From Paramecium tetraurelia (lineage: Eukaryota > Ciliophora > Oligohymenophorea > Peniculida > Parameciidae): a stretch of 64,000 nt of DNA. Position 1 is the stretch's first letter; every line of letters begins with the position of its first letter. Under the pieces are notes generated by a model. The model was not told where the DNA came from. It did not search any database and saw only the letters and a list, made by a program, of their open reading frames with translations. The position numbers and the translations under genes are program-made. Where the stretch lies: the NCBI RefSeq assembly GCF_000165425.1, contig NW_001799649.1, positions 3,630 through 67,629 of the forward strand, in the 5' to 3' direction. This document shows positions 1 to 12,945 of this stretch, piece by piece.

Positions 1-186
1 TGTGTATTTGTGATTTTCCCCAATATAAGTATTAATTAATTTGTGTATTTAAAATTATTAATTTTAAACAAGTTTAATTAAACTCCTTATTATATAAGTA
101 GTTTTCATATCATAAAATGTTTGTATGGAAATTTTTTGGATTCAATTAATGAAGCAACGTATTATATATAATCATCTAATTAGTTA
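1..186. other. AT-rich gap at left edge
   Basis: I see no coding frame or motif here. It probably holds the short upstream region of the gene starting at 187. Confidence 0.4.
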
Positions 187-801
187 ATGGATAAAAACAA
201 TCCAAACATAAAAGAATACATTTTATCCTAATTGGGAGAAGATCCTACTGAGGAGGCGATAAATTAGGTTGCTCAAAAAACTTAGGTACTACCGATATTG
301 ATAAAATAATGGTTGCTCTTTTACAAAAGGAATAATTCATCATAAAATGGTTTGGATCTATCAACGCAAAGGCTTGAGAGTGTTCCTATATTTAATGGAA
401 AGTTTGATCAATGTTACGAAGTTGAAGACCCCAATTATGAACTTAAACAAAAAAAATAATTTATATCAGACAATCATTAGAAGTATACATCTTAAGAAGA
501 CAGAACAATAGAAAAATAATTGAAAGAAGTAGAGAAGGAGATTAAAAAGAGAAAAAAACTAATGAAAACTGATAAGAAATAAACAGATCCATATTTTAAT
601 GAACTTTATGCATCAGATGATTTAAATTAAGAATCGAAAACCTATGATAAACAACCATTTAACTTAAAAGAATAATATATTAATGTGCCAATCTATTACA
701 TGATCAAATTAGAAGAGAGTCTTATGGAACAAGCCATTAATATCCATTAAAAAATAGTAAAAATCATAGAGGCGAAATATGATTATCTTAATTTATTATG
801 A
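187..801 (+). CDS. Uncharacterized charged protein
   Basis: One continuous frame of 204 codons opens at ATG 187 and closes at TGA 799-801. It reads through many TAA and TAG codons, which are glutamine here. The product is hydrophilic. Its middle (about residues 85-130) is rich in Glu and Lys and looks helical or coiled-coil. I see no signal peptide, membrane segment or known domain. It lies only 21 bases upstream of the leucine-rich-repeat gene on the same strand, normal spacing for this genome. I do not recognise the family. That it is a gene rests on frame length and composition. Confidence 0.6.
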
Positions 802-822
802 GTTTCTAATATTTATATAAAA

Positions 823-3749
823 ATGAATTCAGCAAATGATGAAATAAAAATGAAAAAAACAACCTCTTAGTTCTCAGTTAAGCCTACTGTCTTGCCGTAA
901 GTAATGTCTACTTGCAAATTGGGTCGGTTTCCAATAGACGGTAAACTCGGCGAATCATTTCAGGAATCGAACAAAAGATATAACAGATAGTATTTCAGAA
1001 TCCAAACTTAGGCTGAGAAACAAGAAAAGGCAGAGAAAGATAAAGGAATTGAGGTATATTAATTATATTAATAGGACAAGGATGTTTTTATTTAGATGCA
1101 AAATAATCAAGAAGAAGCTTATGAAGACATGAAATAGAAAGACTTGGTTGGACCAGATTCAATTAAAAATTATTACTAAACCTATAAAAAAATAACTAGA
1201 ATCAAGGAGTAGAATAAGCTCTTCACAGTCTAGAGTATGATAAAATCCAAATTAATTTAGACTCTGTCCAAACTAATCTCATAATTAAATCAGAACAACT
1301 AAGATTACTGCCATGTAAGATGGGCCTAATCAAACAGAAAGGAGAATCCAAAGTATTGGCCATAGAAAATCATAAATACGGCGATAAATATGTTGAAGTA
1401 CTATCTGAAGGTTTGAGAACCCTCCCTGTAATTTAGGATTTCAACTTCAATTAAAACAGAATTAAGGAAAACGGTGCTTCTTTGCTATTGCCTTTAATAT
1501 CTAAATAAGCGAGATCTATTGAAATGGTATCAAATATAATTGGGAAAAAAGGATTAGAACCAGTGTTAAATGTGCTTCCATTGCAAACTTGCAAGTATTT
1601 ATATCTTCATCAATAACAAGAATACAAGTCTTAAATCTAGAAGATAATCAGTTGGGCGATGTCTTAGCCTAAGAACTCTTCAAAGCCATGTAAAAAAATA
1701 ATACTGTCAAATTACTTAATGTATCTAAAAATCAAATTACTAATGTTTCTCATACTTTCATTAAATAAATGATCGAAACCAATGACTCTTTGGAAGAGCT
1801 GTATCTTCATTGGAATTTAATCAAAGGAAGTGGAGGTGCTGAACTTTTTAAAGCTCTGATTAATAATAAGAACATGAAAGTTTTAGACTTGTCCTATAAT
1901 TTATTAGGATGTGGAGGTTCTAATTTGACACCTGTTCTAAAATAGTTTTTTGAAGAAAATAAAGAAATGATTCATTTAGATTTATCGGCAAATCAATTTA
2001 GTTTAGCTGATAGTTAATCAATTTCAGAAGCGTTAAAGGAAAATCATACAATCTATGGTTTTCACTTTTCTGGCAATTTTGGATATGTGGATTCTAAAGG
2101 TTTCTTAATCATTTAGAATGAAATGAGGAACTTCAATTAAATACATACAGATTATAGAATTAGAGGATGCGAAACTCACAGTAAACCATATTCAAAAGGT
2201 CCTAGATCAGAAAAATTAATGGATGTGTGTTGGATTTGTGATGGTTGGCAGGGTTAGAAGTTTTAATGGATTCCAAGTAATATTGATCTTTATTATTATA
2301 TAGATAAAAGTGGAAATGCATCAGATGAACCGATATTCATTCATTTAGATTTTGAAGGATATGAAGCCATATTTTTAGGTAAACCAGATGAAAATGGTAT
2401 TTACTAAACAAATCGAATGGTTCCAACAGGAGAATTAGATTATTTTTATACTGGATGTTAGTTATAAGTGGCAAGTCTGACTGAACCATTAAAAGTTCAT
2501 AATGAAAAATTTAGAGTGAGAACTAAAATTGCTGATTAAATTATAGATGTGTTATTGGATGAAACCAATCACTAAACCATAAACAAAGGGAAACCAGTTA
2601 TATTAGATTGGGATCCAAATTATGATGTAAAACCAAGAACTTGTGATCCAATATATATTCCTGCTAAAATGAAAAAATAAAAGCGGGCATGGTCATTCCC
2701 AATATCAATTTGGGCACCTAAATACAAATTTGATACTGAAGAACTCTTACGTAAATGTTTTGAGAGAGATTGGAATTGTTCAAAGATAACAAAATTTGTT
2801 AAGAAAATTGAAGAATAAGAGTAAATCAAAGAAATGTTATGGCAATCTTATAAATCAATAAGAGAGACTTATAGATATTATTCAGCCATAAATCCAAGTG
2901 CTGATGTATTCTCTATGTCTCAAAACCCAACATCTGAATTTGTGAATTAATGTTAATTAATTGATGGAAAATAAATGAAATTGGCTGATGTAGATTTAAA
3001 ATTTATTGCTACTTGTAGTGCTTCATAATCAGATTGGAAAGGTAATTTTAGAAATCCCGAAAGATATTTGGTCAGATATTAGATGATGGAATTTTTGGTG
3101 AGGTTATCAGAAGATAAATACATTAGAAATTAACCTGGTTCTCCATCATATGTTTAAGCGACACGTATGATATTAGATTAATGTCTGCCTCATATGTCTT
3201 AATATGATTCTCATAAATGGAGAATGGAAAGGTACTTTATAGAATAATGTGATGATGTATGTAAAAAATACAAACAAGTAATTGATTATGTGTACATGCA
3301 TAATTCATAAAAAAAGGTGAAGCCAGGACAAGCACCATTCATGTGTCTTGATGAATTGAAGGATGTGTGCAATAAGGCCAATCTTTTTGATGAAAACTTT
3401 GTTGAAAGAGATGTTAATTTAGCATTTTGTTTATCTATGTTGACTTAAGTTGATGAATTAGAAAGTGATAGACTATTTTAAATGTAATTGATTGAATTCA
3501 TGGAAGCGTTGGGAAGAATCGCTGATAAATACTCTCCAATAGGAATTGGAAAGTAAAATGAAGTATTTATATAATAAATATGAATAGAAAGAGTGGACCT
3601 ATGAGTAAAGGTTTGCTCAGCCTCTGTACTATAAACTAGAAGCCTTTATGATTCATTTGATCCATACTTCAGTCGACGAAGAAACCAAAAAGAATTGGAA
3701 GATACCAACAGTTTCAATGTTCGATTTAATTGAGGAAGATGATTAATGA
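823..3749 (+). CDS. Leucine-rich repeat protein
   Basis: A long multi-exon gene. The N-terminal third is charged. It is followed by several ribonuclease-inhibitor-type leucine-rich repeats, for example IQVLNLEDNQLGD and MKVLDLSYNLLGCGG. These repeats normally form a curved protein-binding surface. The C-terminal half is a large conserved-looking region with many Trp and Cys, including CWICDGW. Introns that restore the frame are a 26-base one near 1238, a 26-base one near 1591 (GTATTT..CAAG) and a 25-base one near 3565. A 21-base one near 1054 is optional because it keeps frame. The last exon ends EEDDQ then TGA at 3747. The partner and pathway are unknown. Confidence 0.8.
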
Positions 3750-3893
3750 TATTATATACTTATATTAACTGAATTGAGTTACAACTAACTGGTGCAATGA
3801 TGAATAAAATAATATAATTTAAAGATTTAGTGATAATAATTGTTAATGGTTAATTTTCAAGAGTTCCTGAGCTGCCTGGGCTAAATCAAATAG

Positions 3894-5612
3894 ATGGAGA
3901 TACCTTTTTATTATAGGAGTTAATTCAAAATCAAGGAAAACTTTATTAATCCGAATAGCAAGCATTTTGATCAGATTGCTTAAAAGTAAATCATAATATT
4001 AATAAGACTCTTATCAGAAGACAATAAAGGATTGAAAAGAAAATGGGATAAGCAATGCAAGATGTTATTTATTTGGGTTATTGTCAAATACTTCTAAGTT
4101 AAAAATAAAAAAACTATCAATCCAGATTCAGAAGAGTGGGTGGAATTATCAGAAATCTTTAATTTTGACGAAGTCACTCTGAAATAAAGGTGGATTACAT
4201 TAATAAACCCTATGGCAAAGAGTTTGAATTGGGAAACAGAAGAGGATGATATAATAAGATCATTGATGATGTATGTTTTTATCAGCTTAAATTTCTTCAT
4301 TTAGATAATAGGAGGAAAAACACATTTGGACATAAATTGCTTTAGAGCTTTACAATCATAACAATGGATAATATGTTAGAACACCTAAATAAGTCAGAGA
4401 AAGATGGATGAATTATTTAAATCCTAAATTAAACAAGTAAACTTCATTTTTAAGACTTTAATTAGATCTAGTTGGACTGATTAGGAGGATAATTAATTGT
4501 TGTAATTAGTCGTTACTAATGGTAAGAGATGGTCAATGATTTCTACCTTATTGTAGGGGAGAACCGAAAATTAAGTGAAAAACAGGTATCAATTACTCTG
4601 CTATTTAATTTAGATTTAAGAGTCTTATTCATAAAATTTATAAGGAGGAAGATGATGATGACATTGAAGAATTGGCAGCCATTAAATAATATTTAGCTAA
4701 ATAAGCTGGTGGTGAAAGTAATTAAGACAACTTCCTACCTAAATAAACTAAAAATGAAAACAATGTAAATTATGAAGAATCACAATCAAATAGTCATATC
4801 AAATAAAAATCAAAAAAAATGCCATAAACAAAAAATGGAGAACAATAGAAATAGTAAATTTAAATTAAAAAGAAAAAAGTAAAGGTTATTGAGAATTTGT
4901 AAGTAAAGTAAGAAACTGATGAAAAATTGCAATCTTAAATTCAATCACTCAATCAATAATTTTGTTTATCCACCTACGGAAATTGTGATACACAAAGTTA
5001 AGAGAATAGAAAAGGTATTTCAAGTTCTCATTCTTAAGGATCCTTAATCAATCAAGAATTTGAATGCAAATCCTAATAATAAATTTAATCCTAATCCAAA
5101 GGTTCAATTCAATCTCCTTCTTACATGGGATAAACTTCTATTAAAGACCCTATACCTTAATATAATGGATTTAGACCATATACAAATGATGCATGCAATG
5201 ATATTTTTTAATAAACACCTTGCCAAATTAATAGATTGGGATTTGGGCTCAAATAACATTAATATCCTTTCTAATAGTTATCTCCATTTTAATAATAGAT
5301 TTAATAAACACCAATTGTGTATACTCCTCTTTATTTATATAATTCACAATTCATTTCCTAATCTCCTTATAAAAGCCCAATTTTATCACCACATATTTGG
5401 ATGCAATAATAATAATAGTTTCAATAATAATATGAGATTGAAATACAGAATGAATAATAAAAATAAGAATAGTTTGTAAATATTTAGTTTTATCTACTTA
5501 GAATAATAAATTAGAGTTTCTATAAGGATAAGATTTGGTTTCTAGATGGAAAAATAAGAGAGTCTAAGAAAAATAGAACCAGTAAGAATTAAACAAAATT
5601 ATAGATCAGTGA
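3894..5612 (+). CDS. Three-repeat Myb/SANT protein with Q/N/P-rich tail
   Basis: A Myb-type DNA-binding protein, presumably a nuclear transcription regulator. Three consecutive Myb/SANT repeats are visible: the first around 4120-4220, the second (WETEEDD..WTQIALEL..QVRERWMNYL) around 4215-4440, and the third (SWTDQEDNQLL..RWSMISTLLQGRTENQVKNRF) around 4470-4620. Conserved Trp spacing continues only when introns of 34 (near 4270), 29 (near 4439), 28 (near 4587) and about 21 bases are removed. An acidic run follows, then a long tail rich in Gln, Asn and Pro. A 26-base intron near 5477 leads to TGA 5610-5612. The start was chosen because ATG 3894 is in frame with the first exon. Confidence 0.83.
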
Positions 5613-6123
5613 AAATTGTTTATATTAATAAGTTGATATAATACTTTTCAACGTATTTCAAGACCAGTTAAAAACAATATAAGTGTTATTTTATTTTATC
5701 TTTTTTTCTTTATATATTTCATTATTTCTTCAATAAAAAATAATTATTCGATTATTTTAATTAACATCTAATTCTTTCAAATCTATAAGCTCTGTGTACC
5801 ACATTTTTGCTTAATAAAATATTATTATATGAAATTTTCGAATTCGTATCATTTCTCTATTAATTATTTAAAAATATTTCAGTTTATACAAAAGTGTAAA
5901 TGTATTCAGTTGTTAATTATTCAAAAACAATTGTTACAATATTATAAAAAAAAAAATTTTTATTAGAAGAGTCTACTGTTAAATAAATAAATAATTTTTA
6001 GTTCTTAGATTTACAAAGAATGTGAGTTTTAGAAGAAAGATAACATTAACTGAGTTTATCATTAGAATTCTGAATTATTTTATATCAATTAATATTTTTA
6101 TTCATTATACGTAAATTAAGGAA
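5613..6123. other. Intergenic, AT-rich
   Basis: About 510 bases between two same-strand genes, with many A and T runs. No frame on either strand gave a convincing protein. It probably holds the 3' end signals of the Myb gene and the promoter of the phosphatase gene. Confidence 0.4.
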
Positions 6124-7045
6124 ATGAAAAAATAATAGCTTCTATTAAATGTTAACGAGATGGATTTAATTTTGGATAAAACTTCAACAAAAGGGGCTCT
6201 TTGGTTAGGCAATCTAAAGGCGGCCTAAAATATTAAATAATTAAAAGAAAATAAAATCCAAACAGTCATAACAGTGGCCAATAATATTATTGTAAGTTTC
6301 GAAAACTCTCTAAACATCTCTCACAAAGTAAAACTTATTATGAAGTCAGATCTATAAAGTTGAAGATACAGTAAAGGCACAAATAATAGAATATTTCGAT
6401 GAAATTAACAAAGAAATATAGACTGGGTTAAACTCGGGTTCTGTTTTGGTACATTGCGCAGCAGGAATTTCTAGATCAAGTGCATGCATTATAGCTTATC
6501 TAATGAAAACTTACAAGTGGCCATATGAACGAACCTATTATTTTGTTAAAGAGAAGAGATTAGCAATAAATCCAAATCCAGGTTTTAAGAAATAACTAAT
6601 GCAATATAGCAAGAATCTAGAAGCAAATAGTTAAAATTAAAACCTAGACCTTTAGGAAACTAAAGATTTTAAGAATTCTAACTCATTTATATTAGGTTAT
6701 TCAAATTCATGGGTAAAATTAAGCAAGAAAAAGTTGTCAAGTCCCCATGATTTAGTGAATTAACTTTCCTAAAATTTGTTAAAATCTCCTCTAAAGAAAA
6801 TTGATCAATTGAATAGGACTTCGACCTCAGAAGAAAGATAAATATATAGATAATAATTAATGAAAAAGCTATTTGTTAATACATTCTCTACCAAAAACTC
6901 TGATTAAACAACAAATTATAAAAGTGAATAATTGCAAAAAGAAAATAAACCTATAGAAAAATAGCCTATCAAAACAAAGGCTCTATTAAGCATGTACAAG
7001 AGAGTTGAGATAAACAATTTGGATTCTGAAAGAACCTCAATTTGA
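6124..7045 (+). CDS. Dual-specificity protein phosphatase
   Basis: The catalytic domain occupies roughly the first 150 residues. It carries the signature HCAAGISRSS (HCxxGxxRS), whose Cys and Arg form the active site that removes phosphate from Tyr or Ser/Thr of protein substrates. Upstream features of the fold are ALWLGNLKAAQN and VITVANN. A 22-base intron near 6329 joins the sheet-forming part to IYKVEDTVKAQ. The general-acid Asp lies in that VED segment. The remaining C-terminal part is basic, low in hydrophobics and has Ser-Pro sites, so it is probably a disordered regulatory tail. It ends at TGA 7043-7045. The physiological substrate cannot be read from sequence. Confidence 0.85.
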
Positions 7046-7139
7046 TAATATTTATTACTATAATAACTTAACATCTAATAAATTAATCAATCAATTCTCT
7101 GATTTGGAGTCTTCCTTTAATTTATTGAATTTTCTTGGA

Positions 7140-7534
7140 ATGCACGACTTTCCTATGTATGAAATCAAAAAGCATAGACTTTAAAATAGAAATAAATAAT
7201 TATAAAATGAGGAAATCCTATTAGATAGTAGATTCAATTACATATAACTAAATTACAAATTCTTATAGCAACGATTAAAATAAGCTGACAAGCTATAAAA
7301 ATTAATCTAATTTGTTACATAAACAACATAAAAGATTTTCCAAAATCATTTGAAATAAATCCAAACTATTCATTTATCAACATCTATTATTTCTATTTGA
7401 TTTGTTAGGTTCCAAAGAGGTAAGCAAAAAATCAGCTAATTTAATGAAAATTTTACAAGAAAATAAGTGGACCTTATAAATTAAATAAGGTCAATTCACC
7501 TTTTTTGAAGAATAAAATTGTTAACCAAATTCCT
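7140..7534 (+). CDS. Possible small orphan gene, exons unresolved
   Basis: From ATG 7140 a Gln-rich helical frame runs to a TGA near 7400. A second good frame (FDLLGSKEVSKKSANLMKIL) overlaps it and continues to about 7534. I could not find one intron that joins them. Open sequence also continues upstream toward the phosphatase stop and downstream to about 7680. Composition is protein-like, but the boundaries are approximate and it may be a decayed gene. No family recognised. Confidence 0.35.
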
Positions 7535-7704
7535 GAAAACAAAAAAGTAGATCTAATTAAGAATTTCTATTTACGCGTTTAATGCTATCAATACTCTATA
7601 GAATACTTAACCAATTTTAAAGAGCATATTTTTAAAAGTAATTATAGCTTGTATAAAAAAAATTAAATAATAAGTTTAAGTTTGAATAAATAATTTATTT
7701 CATT

Positions 7705-8027
7705 TCATTCCTCCTCCTTAATTTCCTTAATTTCAATTGCTTCTAATTTCTACTTCTGATCTAATTATTTATTCAATTCCTCAACTTAGACTAACAGCTA
7801 TTGTTAAAACCAAATAATACATTTTATATAGTTGAATTTAATTTATTCATTGCTTCTAACGAAGTTTAAACATTGCTTTCTAATTCATTGATTCTATTCT
7901 GATATTAATTCGAATTGCCTGCCAAGGTATTTGATTGCTCTCTAGTTGAATACTGTTCAGGAAGATTGGTATTTAATTTAGCATCAGAGTCTGGGGTTGT
8001 AGAATTATTACAACATGATTAACCCAT
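7705..8027 (-). CDS. Small putatively acylated coiled-coil protein
   Basis: The frame starts MGQSCC at 8027. Gly2 followed by Cys5 and Cys6 is the classic context for N-myristoylation plus palmitoylation, so the protein is likely bound to the cytosolic face of a membrane, possibly the ciliary membrane. A 23-base intron (GTATTATT..AATAG) lies near 7807-7829. The rest is a short helix-forming Gln/Glu/Leu-rich chain (RINELESNVQTSLEAMNKL; LVQVEELNKQLDQKQKLEA) ending in a Lys/Glu cluster and TGA 7705. About 100 residues. No enzyme motif. Acylation is an inference from the N-terminus. Confidence 0.65.
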
Positions 8028-8060
8028 GTTATTTATTTTATTAATTTTAGTAAATTATTG

Positions 8061-9516
8061 ATGCATAATGATAAGAAAATAAAAGAGATTAAAGATGGTT
8101 TGAGCAACTACCAAATAAAACCAATAACAATAATAAAAGGGATATCTGGAATAGGAAAGTAATTTAGATGTTCTATTTGAAGGTTGCATTTGGCCAAGGC
8201 AATTTTAGCAGAATTCAAGTATAAAATTTTGGAGGTAGATTCAGCATTCAGAGATATCTGGATGTTAAATGATGTGCATCCTCTGATGTATTCTATGTAA
8301 GATCAACTGTCAAAAATTGATGATTAACAAGGTATTGATGTTGATAATGGTGTTAGTTATAATTTTAAAGGAAATAAGTGGGATTAGTAATTTGAATTCA
8401 TTAAGACAATTGTAATAATAATATACATACACAAAATGCAATAAACCATTAGTAATAATTGTAAATACAACAGTATTAAAAGATTATGAACTGACGAAAA
8501 TGTTATGTTAAGAATTTATAAAAATATATTGCAATGTTGTCTTGCTGAAAAGTCCAACCAACAATAAGATTGAAAAGTATTTGCACAATTGTTTTCCCAG
8601 AGTCAATTCAAATGTGTTACGTTAAGTAAATATGATATATTGACTAAGATAGCAGAATTATCCAATGGAGATATTAGAAATGCATACAATTAAGCATATA
8701 TATTCTCAATAAATTACAGAGAAGAGACCTAAAGCAAAGATTCTTAATTAACATTTTTTAATACCGTGGGTAGAGTACTATATAACAAAAGATTGGATTA
8801 TTATAATACACCAAAACAATTAACATATGAAGAAATGATATCTAAACCTGAACCCAAATATTATTTCGATCCTTTTTAGCTGTTAGAAACGATACAAGTG
8901 ACCTAATAGACGTATAGAGGGTATGAAACCTAATGTTTAATGTTAGGTTTTTGTTTATCAATTCATTGAAATTCTTACACGACTTGAAAGAAATGAAATA
9001 GTTTTATGAGATTCAGAGTGATGCGGATGTAATTGAAAAAGGATTGTGCAGATTCGATAGAGTTAATATGCATATTATCTTTAGTATTAAGGAGACATCT
9101 TTAATAATCAATAATTAGTTAGTATGGTTGTTACCTTGGGTTACATGTAAACTAATAAACACGTTAAACCTGCTAAATCCATGATGCTCACATTAAATGG
9201 TCCATAAGATTATTAATTTAGATAGGAGAGACTTCTAAAGTAAAATGAAATGAAACGATTAAAGCCTTTCAAAGGTTATTAAAAGGAACTTGTATTAAGT
9301 ATTTTATGTGGAAAACGTGTTTCTTTGCTCAATTCTAAAAATAGCTTCATGTCATAAGTTTCAGTTGAGGATGATCAATATGATTAACATTGGTTTGAAG
9401 AGGATTAATAAGATCAATAGAAATTCTCTAATAAAACATTAAATTCAAAAAATATAAAAATTAGACGGAATTAAGGAGATCTGATTTCTAGAAATAAAAA
9501 TCAGAGAATTGATTGA
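8061..9516 (+). CDS. RAD17: RAD17-like checkpoint clamp loader
   Basis: RAD17 homologues replace RFC1 in a clamp loader that places the 9-1-1 ring on damaged DNA in the nucleus. Here the P-loop GISGIGK lies near residue 30. Later segments typical of the family are NGDIRNAYNQA (sensor-2 region), FNTVGRVLYNKRLDYY and FLHDLKEMKQFYEIQSDAD. Introns of 24, about 19, 23, 26 and 23 bases were placed by these matches, the last two near 8920 and 9060. The product is about 440 residues, shorter than animal RAD17, with a trimmed N-terminus. With the 24-base intron removed, the P-loop Lys is followed by Leu, not Ser or Thr. Either this ATPase site is degenerate or that intron border is wrong. Confidence 0.75.
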
Positions 9517-9577
9517 GTTGTGTAATGATTTATTTAATTGATTATTAACATACATTTAGCAATTTCATACATCTTCA

Positions 9578-12500
9578 TCATTATAGAAGAGCAATCACTT
9601 TATTTTTTTATGTTTAATCTTAAACATTCAAAATAATGTTTTCAATTAAAGTTTTATATTGTTGATTTTGAATCAAACCTTTTACGGTAGTCACAACAAA
9701 GTTTAATTATTCTTCTTTAAGCTATTAATACTAGAAATATTTAATACCTTATAGTGTTCCTTTTAAATAAGTGAATCTAATAACAATTTGATAACTTATT
9801 CCATTCTTGGTGTTATAAGATCAGGAATAGTATTTCCCAAATGGACTAAGAATCTTAATCCGGTGAAATTTTCTTCGACATCTCCTTTGAAAGGTAATTG
9901 TGCCAAAATGTGGTCAAGTGTGGTTTCTAATGGTAAAGCTTATGGGAATCTAATAAGAATTCTGCAAACAGCTGCAGTGGCATTTTCAGCAGCTTCTCTG
10001 TAAGTAGTAGCACTTGTAAATATATTAGTAAGTGTTTAGATAATTTATGGGAGAGCTGAAGCAACATCGTTTTATGGTCCAAATTCACAATATGTAGCCA
10101 AAGCATAAGCAGCATTTCTATTTAATTCTTAATCTCCGATGGCAGGAACAGTATTTAATAAGAATGGAATAGCAATCTATTGGCATTCTGCAATTAGACT
10201 TGGTTCATATTCAAAGATTTGGGCAAGACATCCAACTGTGCAAATAATGTCATCAATTTCTTTATTTTTATTGAGATTTCCAATCAAATAAGGGTAGATC
10301 TATCTGAAGAAAAGGACAAATCCATTTTTCAGATTTTTAGCTAATGTTGGAATTAAATCAGTGAGGTTTTCTAGAACATTAAGATTCATATCAGAATCTT
10401 CTTCTTCTTCTTCACCTTCTGAATCAAGATCAGCTCCTAAACACTTGATTTTCTTGATCAATACTAAAGTAATAACTTTGGCTAAATCATCTAGATTCTT
10501 GTAGACAAATTAAGGACCTAATTTCTTGGTTAGATGATCAATAACATCTATAGCAAGAGCAGCACATTCATAGGATTCATCTTCAGCAATGACTCTGATT
10601 AATTTTTACATGACATCTGTTTACAAGAATGTTAAGAATTCAGCATCTAAATTTTCAATGGCTGGTAATCCTAACTATACTTTTGGCAATACACCATTGT
10701 GTTTGAATAAAGCATATCCTTCAATCAAATCTCTGTAACATTAAAGAGTTTAAATCCTGATGTTATCATAGAAGAAATCAACAGTTTCATCTAAGATATC
10801 AAAGGTGGTTTTGAAATATTGTCCAAATTATTATGGGACAGAAATTGCAAATTAACCTAAGGCATGGATGGCAGCTGCTTTCTCATCCATTTAGGTGACT
10901 TTGACTCTCATAGGTCCTTGTTGATTTTCATCTTCAGATTCAGTATCTAAAGAGAATTCTTTCTTTTCTTTGTCATAAGAGATTCCTTCTTTGGATTCTG
11001 CCAACTTGATAGTATAGCTGATGATTTGAGTGAAGATTGGAGCAAACTTCTCACCTTAAGCTGCAGCCATATTATAAAAGAAGGCTAAGCAAGCTTCTCT
11101 GATTTCAAAATCTTCATGTTTAGTTAATAATTCATAAATTTATGGAGCCAATGGAGTAATCAATTGATTTTACACTTCTAAATTAGACTTGAATGATTCA
11201 GCAATAGTTCCAAATACTTGGATTGCCTCTGATTTAATACTCATTACTTCAGGAGTATCTTTTTCTTTCAATACTTGTAATAGCAATTCACTGACATCCT
11301 TCAAATATGCTGCAAATGCCTCTTTAGATGAAACTATAATGCTTCCGATTGAAGATAAACAATGTCTTCTGGCAATGAAGGTAGTTGTTTATTGTAAGAA
11401 CAATTGAACCAAACTAGGCAAGAGAGTTTACATGTAAGGAAGTATCTTATCTGATTCCATATTCTCAGCAAAGATGTCAATAGTCAATAATGCTTTTTCA
11501 TAAATCTTATGATCTTAAGATTTAAGACAATTGATCATTTCTGGAATAACGATCTAATCATAAGTCAAGATTTCTGGGCATAACCATTCACTGAAGTATG
11601 ATAAGCATTTAATTGCTGCACCTCTTACAGCTGTTCTTTCATCTTTCAATCCTTTAGGAATAATGACATTCATAATTGGATTTTGTAATTATCTTCTAAT
11701 TTAATCTTAGAGTCCTTCTGTTATAGCTGCTAATATCAAAAATCCTGCATTCATTTAGTTTACATCTCCTGAGTCTATCAATTTTATGATTGTTTCCAAA
11801 AATAAACCGAACAAAGTCTTTTTCTTACCCAATCCAATCACTAAGGTTTCCAAGAGCCATAAGGTTACATCTTAAAGTGGATCCTCATCTTGAGTCAATT
11901 AATCTTCTGTGTATGGTTAGGCAATGACTAAGGATAAACATTCGATAAGTTATTTTAATAATGTTGGGTTCTTATTCAATACCTTCTTGTGGTATTCTAC
12001 AACGTTATCAATCAAATCCAATACACATTCCTTAAATTTACTGCTGCATTTTGGATTCAACAAAAGCTAATTGATTAATTATGTATTAATACATTTTAAC
12101 TTGCAGCATATTCTACAATCATACCCAAATGAGTATCTAAGATGGTTAATTTGCTTTCGGCTAAATATCCAAAAGCATCAAAGCAATGATAAGCATTATC
12201 TTCATCTCCTTCTTTTATGCATTAATCTACGAATCTTAAGATTGGTTCAACTAGAGTCTTGTATTATTAAGCCTAAATTAATAGATTAATTAAATTACTT
12301 CCTATTTGTTCATATGTTCTATGTTATCGAACAAGGAAATCAAACATTTGACTGTTTGTACTCTGATTTATTTGTCACTATCTTGGAGATTTTCAATGAA
12401 GAATGGATAAAACACAGAGTAGAATGGCTTCAAACTATCTCCAGAGTAATCAAATATTAAAGCTAATAACATTAATCCTCGTTATCTAGTGACTATGTCT

Positions 12501-12939
12501 TAGTTTTTTGCGGTTTAATTTTATAGAACTTAAAAAAGTTCTGGCCATTTATTATCTCCCAAAGTTTAAATTGCAATAGTTCCTATCAAGGATCCGATAC
12601 TTGTTCTGATTGGATTGATTGGTTCTGCGAAAAATCTCTCCAATAGCAATTGCTTTAATTGAGTTTGTGCTGTGGCATCCAATTTATCATAATTTGCAGC
12701 CATGTTTCTTTTTAATAAGACACCTGCCAAGTGTCTAAATGATTACTATTTTATTAAACTATAACACATACATTCTCATTTTGAGATATTACTAATGCCA
12801 ATGGTCCTATGCAATTCACAGACTTAGTGTATACTTTTAAAACACGTGTGGCCTCTTTAATTTTTTCATTATCGCCGGAGAGAACGAATGTAAGCATCTA
12901 ATACAATTACTCTTGTGTCAAGTTGGATAATTCAGCCAT
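9578..12939 (-). CDS. Importin-beta family nuclear transport receptor
   Basis: About 1,085 residues, the usual size for importin-4/-5 type karyopherins, which carry cargo through nuclear pores in a RanGTP-dependent way. It starts MAELSNLTQEQL. The helical repeat array begins with FRHLAGVLLKRNM and runs to the end as tandem HEAT-like helix pairs. Typical elements are ERTAVRGAAIKCLSYFSEW and AAAIHALGQFA. An acidic loop (about 10420, GEEEEEEDS) fits the family's Ran-contact loop. Introns of 26 bases near 12765, 12290, 12080 and 9740 each restore the frame. It stops at TGA 9580-9578. Which importin subtype it is cannot be settled by eye. Confidence 0.87.
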
Positions 12940-12945
12940 AAAAAA

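Noticed and set aside
5060-5479. Plus-strand frame of 139 codons under the standard code
   Set aside because: It is a shadow of the Q/N/P-rich tail of the Myb gene in another frame.
7040-7140. Possible extension of the dual-specificity phosphatase past its TGA
   Set aside because: The next frame is open upstream, but no GT..AG interval of the right length joins the two.
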